A DNA stretch of 64,000 nt from Accumulibacter jenkinsii (GTDB lineage Bacteria > Pseudomonadota > Gammaproteobacteria > Burkholderiales > Rhodocyclaceae): NCBI GenBank assembly GCA_036625225.1, contig JAZKUF010000002.1:124001-188000 (forward strand), in the 5' to 3' direction. The notes under the pieces were generated by a model. The model was not told where the DNA came from. It saw only the letters and a program-made list of their open reading frames with translations, and searched no databases. Positions 38,800-48,237 of the stretch are shown in pieces. A program made the position numbers and the translations under genes. Position 1 is the first letter of the stretch; each line of letters opens with the position of its first letter.

Positions 38800-41511
38800 T
38801 CACCGGCGGCCGGCCGCCGATTGTCTTTCCATGCGCCGCAGCTCGGGCAGGCACGAGCCACAGGCGGTGCCGCACTGGCGTCTGGCCTGCAGCGCGGCGA
38901 GATCGAGGCCGCCCGCGAGGTCGGAGAGGATCTCGCTCTCGGCGACGTCCAGGCAGTTGCAGACGATCCGTCCGCGCGCCGCTGCCGCCGAAGGCGGTGC
39001 GGCGAGCGGCGCGAACAGCCATTTGCGCAACTCCTGCGGGCTGCCGCCGCGCACCATCAGATCGATCAGCCAGGCGGTGGCGCGGGTCTCGTTGCAGAGC
39101 AGCGCACCGACGAGGCGGTCGTTCTCGATCAGCGCACGCTTGGCGATGCCGCGCCGCGGATCGTTGAAAGCGAGCGCGTGCGGCGTATCGAGCCCGATCG
39201 CCGCGGCCAGTTCGCGCAGCAGTTCGGGCGTCGGCAGTGGGCTGTCCACTGCGCCCCAGGCGCGCAGGACGACGACCGCCGAGGCGCGGCCGATGAGCGT
39301 CAGCGTCGCGTGCTCGAAGCGCGCCAGCCACGGCTGCAGGGCGGCATGCAGGCCGAGACCCGGATCGTTGCGCAGCGCGACGAGCTGCCAGCCGGTCGCG
39401 AAGCGCTCGACCTGCACCGCTGCGTGCTTGAGTTCGGGCTGACGCGACACCGGGTCGGTGACCGCGGGCATCAGGGCATTGACCCCGAGGCCACGCATGA
39501 AGCGCCCGCCCCAGTGCATCGGCAGGTAGCTCTGCGCCGGGCGCAGGCCGGTCGATGCCGCTGCCCGCAGCAGCAGGGTGCCGCGTTTGCCCTTGACGCG
39601 GACGAGATCACCGTCCCGGATGCCGCGCCGTTCCATGTCGCGCCCGTTCATTTCCAGCACCGGTTCGGGTGCATGCGCAAAAAGCCGGGGAACGACGCCG
39701 GTACGGCTCATGCCATGCCACTGGTCGCGCAGACGGCCACTGTTGAGATGCAGCGGCAGCCGCGCGTCGGTCACTTCGGCGGTCGATTGATGCGTCACGG
39801 CATGAAAACGCGCGCGGCCGCTGGGGGTCGGGAAAAGGCCGTCGCCGTAGAGGCGCGTCGTGCCGGTCGCAGCGCCCTCGCGCAGCGGCCATTGCTGCGG
39901 TCCCTTGCGCTCGAGCAAGGCATACGAGAGACCGCCGATGTCGAGGTCGCGGCAGAGGGTGCTCGCGCGGTGCTCGTTGAAGATGCTCTCGACGTGCGGA
40001 TACGGAAACAGTGTCGCGCCAGACGCGGGGCGCCGGCTTTCCAGGCGCTGCGCAAAATCGACCGCAATGGACCAGTCGGCGCGGGCCTCGCCGGGCGGCG
40101 CGACGGCGGCACGGACGCGCGAGATGCAGCGCTCGGAGTTGGTCACCGTTCCCTCTTTCTCGCCCCAGCCGGCCGCCGGCAGCAGCAGGTCGGCGAAGGC
40201 TGCGGTGTCGGTCTGCGGGTTCACTTCCTGGACGACGACGAACGGGCAGCGCGCCAGCGCTTCGTGTACCCGCGCCAGATCGGGAAGCGAGTGCGCCGGG
40301 TTGGTGCAGGCGATCCACAGCGCCCGGATTTTTCCCGCATGCACGGCTTCGAACAGTTCGACCGCGGTCAGACCGGGCGTCGCCGGGACCTCGGGAATTC
40401 CCCACAGGCGCGCCACCTCGGCGCGATCTTCGGCGTTGCCGAGATCGCGGTGGCCCGAAAGCAGGTTGGCCATGCCGCCGACTTCGCGGCCGCCCATCGC
40501 ATTCGGCTGGCCGGTCAGCGAGAAAGGTCCGCAGCCGGGCTGGCCGATCTTGCCGGTCGCCAGATGCAGGTGGATCAGCGCGACATTGTTGTCGCTGCCG
40601 TGGCTCGACTGGTTGAGCCCCTGGCAATAGAGCGAGAGCGCTGCCGGCGCCTGCCCGAACCAGCGCGCTGCGGTCACGATGTCCTCGGCCCGGAGGCCGC
40701 AAAGCTCTGCCGCGAGCGCCGGCGTGTAGTCGCGCACCAGCGCCTTGAGGGCGTCGAAGCCCTCGGTGTGGGCGCGGATGTAGGCGAGGTCGCAGAGATC
40801 TTCCCAGAGCAGCACGTGCAGCATCGCGTGGTAGAGCGCAATGTCGCTGCCGGGCAGGATCGCGAGGTGAAGATCGGCGGCTTCGGCGGTATCGGTCCGG
40901 CGCGGGTCGACAACGATCAGCTTCATCGCCGGCCGCTTTGCCCGCGCGTCCTCGATGCGACGAAAGAGCACCGGATGCGTCCAGGCGGTGTTGGCACCGG
41001 CGATCAACAGGCAGTCGGCGTGATCGACGTCCTCATAGGCGCAGGGGGGCGAATCGGCCCCCAGCGTCAGCTTGTAGCCGGCGACCGCCGAACTCATGCA
41101 CAGACGCGAATTGGTGTCGACATTGTTGGTGCCGATCAGCCCCTTGGCGAGCTTGTTGAAAACGTAATAGTCCTCGGTCAGGAGCTGACCGCTGAGGTAG
41201 AAGGCGACGCTGTCCGGCCCGTGCTCGGCGATCGCCTCCGTAAAACGCTGCGCCGCATGATCGAGCGCGACCGGCCAGCTGACCCGCTCGCGCGGCAGCT
41301 CCTTCTCGCGCCGCAGTTGCGGATGCAGCAGGCGCTGCGCCAGCGCCTGCGGGGTGACGGTCAGATGCAGGGTGGCGCCCTTGGTGCACAGGCGGCCGAA
41401 GTTCGCCGGATGATCGGGGTCGCCGCGCACGCCGGTGATCTGCGTCTGATCGTGCTCGATGATGACGCCACAACCGACGCCGCAGTACGAACAGGTGGAC
41501 TTCGTTTCCAT
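38800..41511 (-). CDS. nasA: Assimilatory nitrate reductase catalytic subunit
   Basis: About 903 residues from ATG 41511. N-terminal [4Fe-4S] site CSYCGVGCGV with the fourth Cys in RLCTKG. A molybdopterin oxidoreductase body follows (SGQLLTEDYYVFNKLAKG, NTNSRLCMSSAVAGYK-like, QGLNQSSHGSDNN, NPQTDTAAFADLLLPAAGWGEKEGT in parts), then the dinucleotide-binding domain (LPLHLNSGRLRDQWHGMSRTG in parts). A BFD-like [2Fe-2S] tail is last (CNCLDVAE ... CGTACGSC). It reduces nitrate to nitrite in the cytoplasm. A TTG at 41541 is an alternative start. Last intact gene of the operon, 33 bp after nirD. Confidence 0.95.
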   Translation of the reverse strand: METKSTCSYCGVGCGVIIEHDQTQITGVRGDPDHPANFGRLCTKGATLHLTVTPQALAQRLLHPQLRREKELPRERVSWPVALDHAAQRFTEAIAEHGPDSVAFYLSGQLLTEDYYVFNKLAKGLIGTNNVDTNSRLCMSSAVAGYKLTLGADSPPCAYEDVDHADCLLIAGANTAWTHPVLFRRIEDARAKRPAMKLIVVDPRRTDTAEAADLHLAILPGSDIALYHAMLHVLLWEDLCDLAYIRAHTEGFDALKALVRDYTPALAAELCGLRAEDIVTAARWFGQAPAALSLYCQGLNQSSHGSDNNVALIHLHLATGKIGQPGCGPFSLTGQPNAMGGREVGGMANLLSGHRDLGNAEDRAEVARLWGIPEVPATPGLTAVELFEAVHAGKIRALWIACTNPAHSLPDLARVHEALARCPFVVVQEVNPQTDTAAFADLLLPAAGWGEKEGTVTNSERCISRVRAAVAPPGEARADWSIAVDFAQRLESRRPASGATLFPYPHVESIFNEHRASTLCRDLDIGGLSYALLERKGPQQWPLREGAATGTTRLYGDGLFPTPSGRARFHAVTHQSTAEVTDARLPLHLNSGRLRDQWHGMSRTGVVPRLFAHAPEPVLEMNGRDMERRGIRDGDLVRVKGKRGTLLLRAAASTGLRPAQSYLPMHWGGRFMRGLGVNALMPAVTDPVSRQPELKHAAVQVERFATGWQLVALRNDPGLGLHAALQPWLARFEHATLTLIGRASAVVVLRAWGAVDSPLPTPELLRELAAAIGLDTPHALAFNDPRRGIAKRALIENDRLVGALLCNETRATAWLIDLMVRGGSPQELRKWLFAPLAAPPSAAAARGRIVCNCLDVAESEILSDLAGGLDLAALQARRQCGTACGSCLPELRRMERQSAAGRR

Positions 41512-41544
41512 GCCCGTCGGGTCAGCAACAGAACAAAGCAATGA

Positions 41545-41856
41545 TCACGCGAGCTGCAACCATACCGTGTCGCCTTCGAGCCTGACGGCGAAGCGCCGCG
41601 CACACCCCTGATCCGGCGCCACCGCCTGGCCATCTGCGAGTCCCACTTTCCAGCCGTGCAAGGGACAGGTGACCGTCTCGCCATGGACGATGCCCTGCGA
41701 CAGCGGCCCACCCTTGTGCGGGCAGCTGTCGTGCAGCGCGAAGACGCGGTCGTCGGCAGTGCGAAAGATCGCGATGTCGCCCTGCGTCGAGGCCGCGACG
41801 CGGCTCCCGAGCGGCGGAATGTCGGTCAACAGGCAGACCCGCAGCCAGTCGCTCAT
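41545..41856 (-). CDS. nirD: Nitrite reductase (NADH) small subunit, Rieske type
   Basis: 103 residues. Rieske-like fold with CPHKGG and CPLHGW, i.e. the Cys/His pairs of a full Rieske cluster are kept. In many NirD proteins these are lost, so this one may bind an iron-sulfur centre. Its ATG overlaps the nirB stop (ATGA), implying coupled translation. It supports electron flow from NADH in the NirBD complex. Confidence 0.92.
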   Translation of the reverse strand: MSDWLRVCLLTDIPPLGSRVAASTQGDIAIFRTADDRVFALHDSCPHKGGPLSQGIVHGETVTCPLHGWKVGLADGQAVAPDQGCARRFAVRLEGDTVWLQLA

Positions 41857-44312
41857 GCCGTCACCTCGTGCAAGGGAATGACCTCGTACTCGCGGCGCCG
41901 GGCCGGCTGCTCGACCGCCTGCTGCCACGGGTCTTGGTAATCCTGCAGGGCAAACAGCAGGCGCTCGTGCAGTTCCCGGCGCCGCAGCGGGTCATCGACC
42001 ACCGCCGCCTTGACGTGATCGAGCCCGACGCGGGCGACGTAGTGACAGGTCCGTTCCAGGTAGTAACCTTCTTCGCGGTAGATCTGCAGGAAGGCCGCAG
42101 CATACTCCATCACCTCGTCATCGTTCTTCACCTTGCAGAGAAACTGCGCGACTTCGGTCTTGATGCCGCCGTTGCCCGCGACGTGGAGTTCGTAGCCGGA
42201 ATCGACACCGATGACGCCGACGTCCTTGATGCCGGCCTCGGCGCAGTTGCGCGGACAACCCGACACCGCGAGCTTGACCTTGTGCGGACTCCACATGCCG
42301 AACAGCATCCTTTCGAGCTTGACGCCCATGGCCATCGAGCGCTGGGTGCCGAAACGGCAATGCTCGGCGCCGACGCAGGTCTTGACGGTGCGCAGGCTCT
42401 TGCCGTAGGCGTGGCCCGAGACCATTCCGGCCCTGCCCAGATCGGCCCAGACCCTGGGCAGATCGTCCTTCCTGATGCCGAGCAGATCGACGCGCGCGCC
42501 GCCGGTCATCTTCACCGTCGGCACCTGGTACTTGTCTGCGACGTCGGCGATGGCGCGCAGCTCGGACGGCGTCGTCAGCCCGCCCCACATCCGCGGCACG
42601 ACGCTGTAGGTGCCATCCTTCTGGATGTTGGCGTGCGCCCGCTCGTTGATGAAGCGCGATTGCGGATCGTCCTTCGCTTCGCCCGGCCAGGTCGAGATCA
42701 GGTAGTAGTTGAGCGCCGGGCGGCACGAGGCGCAGCCGTTGGGCGTCTGCCAGGCGAGCGTCTGCATGACTTCGGGGATCGACAGCAGGTGCTGGCTGCG
42801 AATGGCTTCGCGGACGTCGCCATGCGAGTGTTCGGTGCAGCCGCAGACCGCCTTGTCCCTGGACCCTGCCGGCGAGTAGGCGCTGCCGACCGTGGCCGCC
42901 AGGATCTGCTCGACCCGCCCGCTGCACGAGCCGCAGGAGCTGGAGGCCTTGGTCGTCTTGCGCACGTCCTCCAGGGTCAACAGACCGTGGGTCCTGATCG
43001 CCTTGACGATCGCCCCTTTGCAGACGCCGTTGCAGCCGCACACTTCGGCTTCGTCAGGCATCGTCGCGACGTTCGCCTGGCCGGCGGTGACGGCGTCGCC
43101 GAGCGACGCGTTCTGGCTGAACATCAGATGATCGCGAATCTCGCGGATGTTGCTGGCCTCCTTCACCAGCTTGAAATACCAGGCACCATCGGCCGTATCG
43201 CCGTAGAGGACGGCACCGATCAGGGTGTCGTTCTTCACCACCAGCTTCTTGTACACGCCGCCCGAGGGGTCATGCAGGACGATCTCGTCGGTCCCTTCGC
43301 CGCCGCCGAAGTCGCCGGCCGAGAAGAGGTCGATGCCGGTCACCTTGAGCTTGGTGGAAGTCAGCGTGCCGGTGTAGCGCGAGATGCCGAAGTGGGCAAG
43401 GTGGTTGGCGCACACCCGGGCCTGCTCGAAGAGGGGCGCCACCAGGCCGTAGACGGTGCCGCGGTGGGCGACGCATTCGCCGACCGCATAGATGCGCGGG
43501 TCGTAGGTCTGCATGGTGTCGTTCACGACGATGCCGCGATTGCAGTAGAGCCGGGCCGATTCGGCAAGCGCCGTGTTCGGGCGGATGCCGGCAGCGACGA
43601 CCACCAGGTCGGCCGGAATCTCGTGGCCGTCCTTGAAGCGCAGCGCGACCACCCGGCCGGATTCGCCGCGGATCAGCGCTTCGGTCTGCATTTCGAGGAG
43701 AAACTTCAGGCCTCGCGCCTCGAGCGAAATCCGGAGCATGTCGGCCGCTGCCTGATCGAGCTGACGTTCCATCAACCACGGCATCAGATGCACGACGGTC
43801 ACCTCCATGCCACGCTGGCGCAGGCCATTGGCCGCCTCCAGCCCGAGCAGGCCGCCGCCGATCACCACCGCGTGCCGATGGCTGCGCGCGGTGGTGATCA
43901 TTTCGTCGGTATCGCGGATGTCGCGGTAGCTGATCACGCCGGGCAGATCGATCCCCGGAATCGGCGGCATGAAGGGCGTCGAACCGGTGGCCAGCAGCAG
44001 GCGGTCGTAGTCGACTTCGATGCCGTCGGGGGTAAAGACCTTGCGCCGGCGGCGATCGATCTGCTCGACGTGCTTGCCCAGATGCAGGCGGATGTCGTGC
44101 TCGCGGTACCATTCGAGCGGATTGAGCGTGATGTCCTGGATCGTCATCTCGCCCGCGAGGACCGGCGACAGCAGGATGCGGTTGTAGTTCGGGTACGGCT
44201 CGGCGCCGAAGACCGTAATCTCGTAGCGCTCGGGGGCGAGCTTCAGGAGTTCCTCCAGCGTACGGATTCCGGCCATGCCGTTGCCGACGACGACGAGTTT
44301 CTGCTTTTTCAT
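41853..44312 (-). CDS. nirB: Nitrite reductase (NADH) large subunit
   Basis: 819 residues. FAD/NAD(P)H-binding part (VVVGNGMAGIRTLEELL, IGGGLLGLEAANGLRQRG), two BFD-like [2Fe-2S] regions (CGCNGVCKGAIVKAI, SCGSCSGRVEQ), then the nitrite/sulfite reductase repeats. The siroheme/[4Fe-4S] ligands are in CVGAEHCRFG and SGCPRNCAEAG. It reduces nitrite to ammonium in the cytoplasm with six electrons from NADH. Read between the transporter genes and nasA. Confidence 0.97.
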   Translation of the reverse strand: MKKQKLVVVGNGMAGIRTLEELLKLAPERYEITVFGAEPYPNYNRILLSPVLAGEMTIQDITLNPLEWYREHDIRLHLGKHVEQIDRRRRKVFTPDGIEVDYDRLLLATGSTPFMPPIPGIDLPGVISYRDIRDTDEMITTARSHRHAVVIGGGLLGLEAANGLRQRGMEVTVVHLMPWLMERQLDQAAADMLRISLEARGLKFLLEMQTEALIRGESGRVVALRFKDGHEIPADLVVVAAGIRPNTALAESARLYCNRGIVVNDTMQTYDPRIYAVGECVAHRGTVYGLVAPLFEQARVCANHLAHFGISRYTGTLTSTKLKVTGIDLFSAGDFGGGEGTDEIVLHDPSGGVYKKLVVKNDTLIGAVLYGDTADGAWYFKLVKEASNIREIRDHLMFSQNASLGDAVTAGQANVATMPDEAEVCGCNGVCKGAIVKAIRTHGLLTLEDVRKTTKASSSCGSCSGRVEQILAATVGSAYSPAGSRDKAVCGCTEHSHGDVREAIRSQHLLSIPEVMQTLAWQTPNGCASCRPALNYYLISTWPGEAKDDPQSRFINERAHANIQKDGTYSVVPRMWGGLTTPSELRAIADVADKYQVPTVKMTGGARVDLLGIRKDDLPRVWADLGRAGMVSGHAYGKSLRTVKTCVGAEHCRFGTQRSMAMGVKLERMLFGMWSPHKVKLAVSGCPRNCAEAGIKDVGVIGVDSGYELHVAGNGGIKTEVAQFLCKVKNDDEVMEYAAAFLQIYREEGYYLERTCHYVARVGLDHVKAAVVDDPLRRRELHERLLFALQDYQDPWQQAVEQPARRREYEVIPLHEVTA

Positions 44313-44349
44313 GAGGCGCCCTCCGCAGGATGGGGAAAGGTCGCCATGC

Positions 44350-45141
44350 TCAGGCGGCCTGTTTCATTTGCTTGCGATAGAGGAACTCGAACACCGCCGC
44401 GCGGTACTCGGCGAACTGCGGGTCGTGCGCGAGTGCCAGCCGGTCGCGCGGCCGCGCGAGGTCGACGCAGAGGATTTCGCCGATGGTCGCCGCCGGGCCG
44501 TTGGTCATCATGACGATGCGGTCCGACAGCAGGACCGCTTCATCGACGTCGTGCGTCACCAGCACGACGGTGGCACCGGTCTTCGCCATGACGCCGTTCA
44601 TCTCGTCCTGCAGTGCCGCCCGGGTGAGCGCATCGAGGGCGCCGAAAGGCTCGTCCATGAGCAGGATCTTCGGTTCGATGGCAAAGGCGCGGGCGATGCC
44701 GATGCGCTGTTTCATGCCGCCCGAGATCTCGTGCGGATACTTGTGCATGGCGTGCGTCATGTGCACCATTTCGAGTGCCGCCTCGACGCGGGCGCGCAGG
44801 CTCGCCTTCGCCTCCCGGCGGCCGAAGACCTGCGCGACGCCGAGCATCACGTTCTCGAAGCAGCTCATCCACGGCAGCAGCGAGTGGTTCTGGAAGACCA
44901 CCGCGCGCTCGGGTCCGGGGCCGGCGATCTCGCGCTCGGCGCAGAGCAGCAGGCCGCTGGTCGGCAGCGTCAGGCCAGCGATCAGGTTCAACAGGGTCGA
45001 CTTGCCGCAACCCGAGTGACCGATCAGCGAAACCACCTCGCCCTTGCTGATGGTGAGATTGATCTCGCGCAAGGCGGTGAATTTGCCGCTGCGGGTGTTG
45101 AAGGTCTGTCCGAGGTCTTCGATTTTGACGAGTGGTTTCAT
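44350..45141 (-). CDS. nrtD: Nitrate ABC transporter ATP-binding protein
   Basis: 263 residues from ATG 45141 (MKPLVKIEDLGQTFNTRSGK). Walker A GHSGCGKST, Q-loop VFQNHSLLPW, signature ISGGMKQR, Walker B ILLMDEPFGALDALTR, H-loop THDVDEA. The sequence matches the NrtD/NasD group of nitrate/sulfonate/taurine ATPases. It lacks the NrtC-type C-terminal regulatory domain. Two bp separate its start from the permease stop. Confidence 0.93.
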   Translation of the reverse strand: MKPLVKIEDLGQTFNTRSGKFTALREINLTISKGEVVSLIGHSGCGKSTLLNLIAGLTLPTSGLLLCAEREIAGPGPERAVVFQNHSLLPWMSCFENVMLGVAQVFGRREAKASLRARVEAALEMVHMTHAMHKYPHEISGGMKQRIGIARAFAIEPKILLMDEPFGALDALTRAALQDEMNGVMAKTGATVVLVTHDVDEAVLLSDRIVMMTNGPAATIGEILCVDLARPRDRLALAHDPQFAEYRAAVFEFLYRKQMKQAA

Positions 45142-45143
45142 GA

Positions 45144-46082
45144 TCAGGGGCTCTCGTAGGTGAAGCGGCGGGCGATCAGGAGCAGCGCCTGTTCGAGCGC
45201 GAAGCCGACGATGCCGATGACGAAGATGGCAATCAGGATGTTCTCGACCTTGAGGTTGTTCCACTCGTCCCAGACCCAGAAACCGATGCCGACGCCGCCG
45301 GTGAGCATTTCGGCCGCGACGATGACCAGCCAGGCAGTGCCGATCGACAGCCGGATGCCGGTCAACATGTAGGGCAGCACGGCGGGAAAAAGGATCCGGG
45401 TGATCACCCGACTCTCGGGCAGACCGAGAACGCGGGCGACGTTGAGGTAGTCCTGCGGCACCCGTTGCACGCCTTGCGCGGTGTTGAGGATCATCGGCCA
45501 GATCGAGCAGATGAAGATCGTCCAGGTCGCCGCCGGGTCGGCGCTCTTGAAGACCAGCAGGCCGATCGGCAACCAGGCGAGCGGCGACACCGGTCGCAGC
45601 AGGCTGATGATCGGATCGAACATCCGTCGCATGAAAGTGACGCGACCGAGCAGAAAGCCGATCGGAATGCCGATCAGCGCGGCAAAGCCGAAGCCGATGC
45701 CGACCCGCTGCAGCGACGCGAGGACGTTCCAGCCGATTCCCTGGTCGTTCGGGCCGTTGCGATAGAAGGGGTCGGCGAACAGGGTGACCGCCGCCTCCCA
45801 GGTCTTGCCGGGTCCCGGAATGTTGCCGGAACCGGCCGCGACCAGCGCCCACAGGCCGATCATCAGGACGAGGCCAAGGAGCGGCGGAATCACCGCCCGA
45901 CAATAATCGCCCAGCCGCTCGCGGCCCGGGCCCGATCCGGAGCGGGCCAGCGGCAAGGCCGTTGCCACAGGCTCGGCCACTGCTGCGCTGCGCTCGGGCA
46001 AAGCGGGACTGCTGGCGCCGCTTTCCGCCACCACCGACGCAACGGCTGCGTCGACCGGTTTGAATGCCATGACGGTACTCAT
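45144..46082 (-). CDS. nrtB: Nitrate ABC transporter permease
   Basis: 312 residues from ATG 46082 (MSTVMAFKPVDAAVAS). A low-complexity cytoplasmic start of ~60 residues precedes five to six membrane segments. The binding-protein-dependent transport signature is seen as VARVLGLPESRVITRILFPAVLP; GTAWLVIVAAEMLTGGVGIGFWVWDEWNN (two parts) is typical of NrtB/SsuC permeases. Forms the channel served by NrtA and NrtD. Confidence 0.93.
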   Translation of the reverse strand: MSTVMAFKPVDAAVASVVAESGASSPALPERSAAVAEPVATALPLARSGSGPGRERLGDYCRAVIPPLLGLVLMIGLWALVAAGSGNIPGPGKTWEAAVTLFADPFYRNGPNDQGIGWNVLASLQRVGIGFGFAALIGIPIGFLLGRVTFMRRMFDPIISLLRPVSPLAWLPIGLLVFKSADPAATWTIFICSIWPMILNTAQGVQRVPQDYLNVARVLGLPESRVITRILFPAVLPYMLTGIRLSIGTAWLVIVAAEMLTGGVGIGFWVWDEWNNLKVENILIAIFVIGIVGFALEQALLLIARRFTYESP

Positions 46083-46108
46083 GAGTGCTCTCCCTGGCCA
46101 GACATCGA

Positions 46109-47362
46109 TCAGGCCCTGATCTTGAACGAGGCCGCGTACCTTTTCGGATCCTTGCCGTCCCAGAGGACGCCGTCGATCAGCTTGTGGCTGCGCAGCTCGC
46201 TCTTCGGTAGCGCGACACCGGCAGCGGTCGCCGCCTGCTTGTAGACGTCGATGCGATTCACCGCCCGGGCGACGGCGAGGTAATCGGGGTCGGTCTTCAG
46301 CAGCCCCCAGCGTTTGTGCTGGGTCATGAACCACATGCCGTCCGACAGGTAGGGGAAATTGACCGCCCCGTCGTTGAAGAACTTCATGTGGTTGCGGTCG
46401 TCCCAGCTCTTGCCGAGACCGTTCTCGTAGCGGCCGAGCATGCGGCCGACGATGACCTCGGTGTCGGTATTGACGTACGACTTCTGGGCGACCGTCTCCG
46501 CCGTCTTCTGCTTGTTGGCGAGCGACGCATCGATCCAGCGCGACGCGTCGAGAATCGCCGCCGTCATCGCGCGCGCCGTATTCGGATGCTTCGCGGTCCA
46601 TTCAGCGGTCGTCCCCAGCACCTTCTCGGGATGGTCGGTCCAGATCTCCTGCGAGGTCGCTGCGGTGAAACCGATCCTGTCGATGATCGCCCGCTGATTC
46701 CAGGGCTCGCCGACGCAATAGCCGTCCATGTTGCCGACCCGCATGTTGGCCACCATCTGCGGCGGCGGCACGACGATGTTCTTGACATCCCGGAAAGGAT
46801 CGATGCCGTAGGTCGCGAGCCAGTAGTAGAGCCACATCGCGTGCGTGCCGGTGGGAAAGGTCTGGGCGAAGGTGTATTCCCGCTCTTTCTTCGCGATCAG
46901 TCTGGCGAGCGACACGCCGTCGGTCGCGCCCTTGTCCTTCAGCTGATTGGCCAGCGTGATGCCCTGACCATTGTTGTTCAGCGTCATCAGCACGTTCATG
47001 TCCTTCTTCGGTCCGGTGAGCCCGAGCTGGACGCCGTAAACCAGGCCATAGAGCACATGCGCGGCGTCGAGTTCGCCATTGACCAGCTTGTCGCGCACCG
47101 ACGCCCACGACGCTTCCTTGGTCGGGATGATCTTGATGCCGTACTTCTGATCGAATTTCTGGACCGCTGCCATCACCACCGACGAGCAGTCGGTCAGCGG
47201 AATGAAGCCGATCCGCACTTCCTTCTTCTCCGGTGCGTCGGAACCGGCGGCCCAGGCGGTGGAACGAATGAACGGCCCGCTCATCAGCGCGGCGCCGGCC
47301 GCCAGAGAAGCCCCGCGGCGCAGAAAGTCGCGCCGCCGGCTGGAATCGTTGTCATGGCTCAT
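46109..47362 (-). CDS. nrtA: Nitrate ABC transporter substrate-binding protein (Tat-exported)
   Basis: 417 residues from ATG 47362 (MSHDNDSSRRRDFLRRGAS). A twin-arginine signal (SRRRDFLRRG then a hydrophobic stretch ending AWAA) directs it to the periplasm. CmpA/NrtA-type binding fold: RIGFIPLTDCSSVVMAAVQKF, PQMVANMRVGNMDGYCVGEPW, GMWFMTQHKRWGLL. The Tat signal argues against it being the cytoplasmic sensor NasS, which has the same fold. First structural gene after the regulated leader. Confidence 0.94.
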   Translation of the reverse strand: MSHDNDSSRRRDFLRRGASLAAGAALMSGPFIRSTAWAAGSDAPEKKEVRIGFIPLTDCSSVVMAAVQKFDQKYGIKIIPTKEASWASVRDKLVNGELDAAHVLYGLVYGVQLGLTGPKKDMNVLMTLNNNGQGITLANQLKDKGATDGVSLARLIAKKEREYTFAQTFPTGTHAMWLYYWLATYGIDPFRDVKNIVVPPPQMVANMRVGNMDGYCVGEPWNQRAIIDRIGFTAATSQEIWTDHPEKVLGTTAEWTAKHPNTARAMTAAILDASRWIDASLANKQKTAETVAQKSYVNTDTEVIVGRMLGRYENGLGKSWDDRNHMKFFNDGAVNFPYLSDGMWFMTQHKRWGLLKTDPDYLAVARAVNRIDVYKQAATAAGVALPKSELRSHKLIDGVLWDGKDPKRYAASFKIRA

Positions 47363-47387
47363 CTCGCAATTCTCCGAAGTCGAAAAC

Positions 47388-47457
47388 AAAAAAGGCGCCT
47401 GTTGCGATGACCGAAGAAAGCATGTCGATGCTTTACCCCAGTCACGCAACAGACGCC
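47388..47457 (-). terminator. Leader terminator of the nas operon (attenuator)
   Basis: On the minus strand the arms GGCGTCTGTTGCG (47445-47457) and CGCAACAGGCGCC (47394-47406) pair with one mismatch, followed by six Ts. Between them is a second small hairpin, AAAGCAT-CGAC-ATGCTTT. It lies upstream of nrtA, so transcription would stop here unless antitermination occurs. Confidence 0.85.
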
Positions 47458-47472
47458 GTTGTCCTTTTGCCC

Positions 47473-47490
47473 GGAACCGCCGTTGGTTCC
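47473..47490 (-). promoter_or_regulatory. ANTAR-target hairpin in the nas leader
   Basis: GGAACC-AACGGC-GGTTCC: six-bp stem with a six-base loop carrying A at position 1 and G at position 4, the pattern bound by ANTAR proteins. It lies just downstream of the predicted sigma54 start and before the attenuator. NasT, encoded immediately upstream of the operon, is the likely ligand. Confidence 0.7.
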
Positions 47491-47507
47491 GTGCTCGTTA
47501 TACCCTA

Positions 47508-47524
47508 AGCAGATTCCATGCCGG
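47508..47524 (-). promoter_or_regulatory. Sigma54-type promoter of nrtABD-nirBD-nasA
   Basis: Minus strand CCGGCATG-GAAT-CTGCT: GG and GC separated by ten bases as in -24/-12 promoters (consensus TGGCACG-N4-TTGCW). The predicted start (~47497) falls a few bases before the ANTAR hairpin. NtrC sites were not identified. Confidence 0.6.
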
Positions 47525-47650
47525 ATTGGTCAGATGGGACGGCAAACCTGGATTGGCGGCACTTTGCGGCCCTGCCGGGCGCTTTGAACGAGCCCTCGGG
47601 CGAGCGCTCTGCGCACCGCGGCTGTGCAGAACTCGCCCGCACGCACCAGC

Positions 47651-48226
47651 TCAGAGCAATAGCCGGGCCATGGCCAGCAGGTCGCCGGCGACCTTCGCGA
47701 GCGGCTGCGAACGTTCCATCGCGAGCTTGCGCAGCGCCGCGTAGGCCTCATCCTCGGAGAGGCCGCGGCTTTTCATCAGGATGCCCTTGGCGCGCTCGAC
47801 GATCTTGCGCTCGGAGAGTTTGCGGGTCGCCGCCGCCAGTTCCTGCTTCATCGACTGATGCGATTCGAAGCGCGCGATGGCGACATCGATGATCGGTTTG
47901 AGCCGCGCCATGTCGAGGTTGTCGACCACATAGGCCGAAACCCCGGCCCTGAAGGCCGCGCGCATGATGTCGCTGTCGTCGTCCGAGGTCAGGATGATCA
48001 CCGGCCGCGGCATGTCGCGGTCCATCACCGCGAGGTTTTCGAGCGTGTCGCGCGAGGGGGAATCGGTCTCGATCAGGATGATGTCGGGGCGGGTCCGCTC
48101 GATCTGCGCCGTCAGATCGAGCACCGACGGCAACACCGCCGCCACCTGATGCCCGGCCATGGCGAGTCCGCCGCACAACTCGGCGGCCCGAGTACGGGAT
48201 TCATCGATGACCAGGATACGCAACAT
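47651..48226 (-). CDS. nasT: ANTAR-domain response regulator NasT
   Basis: 191 residues from ATG 48226 (MLRILVIDESRTRAAELC). Receiver-like domain (residues 1-~120), then an ANTAR RNA-binding domain (LSERKIVERAKGILMKSRG, DEAYAALRKLAMERSQPLA). The usual phosphoacceptor position reads Glu (ILIETDSPSRDTLE), consistent with NasT proteins being controlled by NasS binding rather than by phosphorylation. It prevents attenuation of nitrate-assimilation operons. No nasS lies beside it here. Confidence 0.92.
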   Translation of the reverse strand: MLRILVIDESRTRAAELCGGLAMAGHQVAAVLPSVLDLTAQIERTRPDIILIETDSPSRDTLENLAVMDRDMPRPVIILTSDDDSDIMRAAFRAGVSAYVVDNLDMARLKPIIDVAIARFESHQSMKQELAAATRKLSERKIVERAKGILMKSRGLSEDEAYAALRKLAMERSQPLAKVAGDLLAMARLLL

Positions 48227-48237
48227 TCCTGAGTCAA

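Noticed and set aside
38821..41544. 907-codon open frame antisense to nasA
   Set aside because: Composition is that of a shadow and nasA has every motif in place.
41868..44513. 881-codon open frame antisense to nirB
   Set aside because: Same reason; nirB is complete on the minus strand.
46109..47362. Annotating this gene as the nitrate sensor NasS
   Set aside because: It has a clear twin-arginine signal and precedes permease and ATPase genes, so it is the transporter's binding protein.
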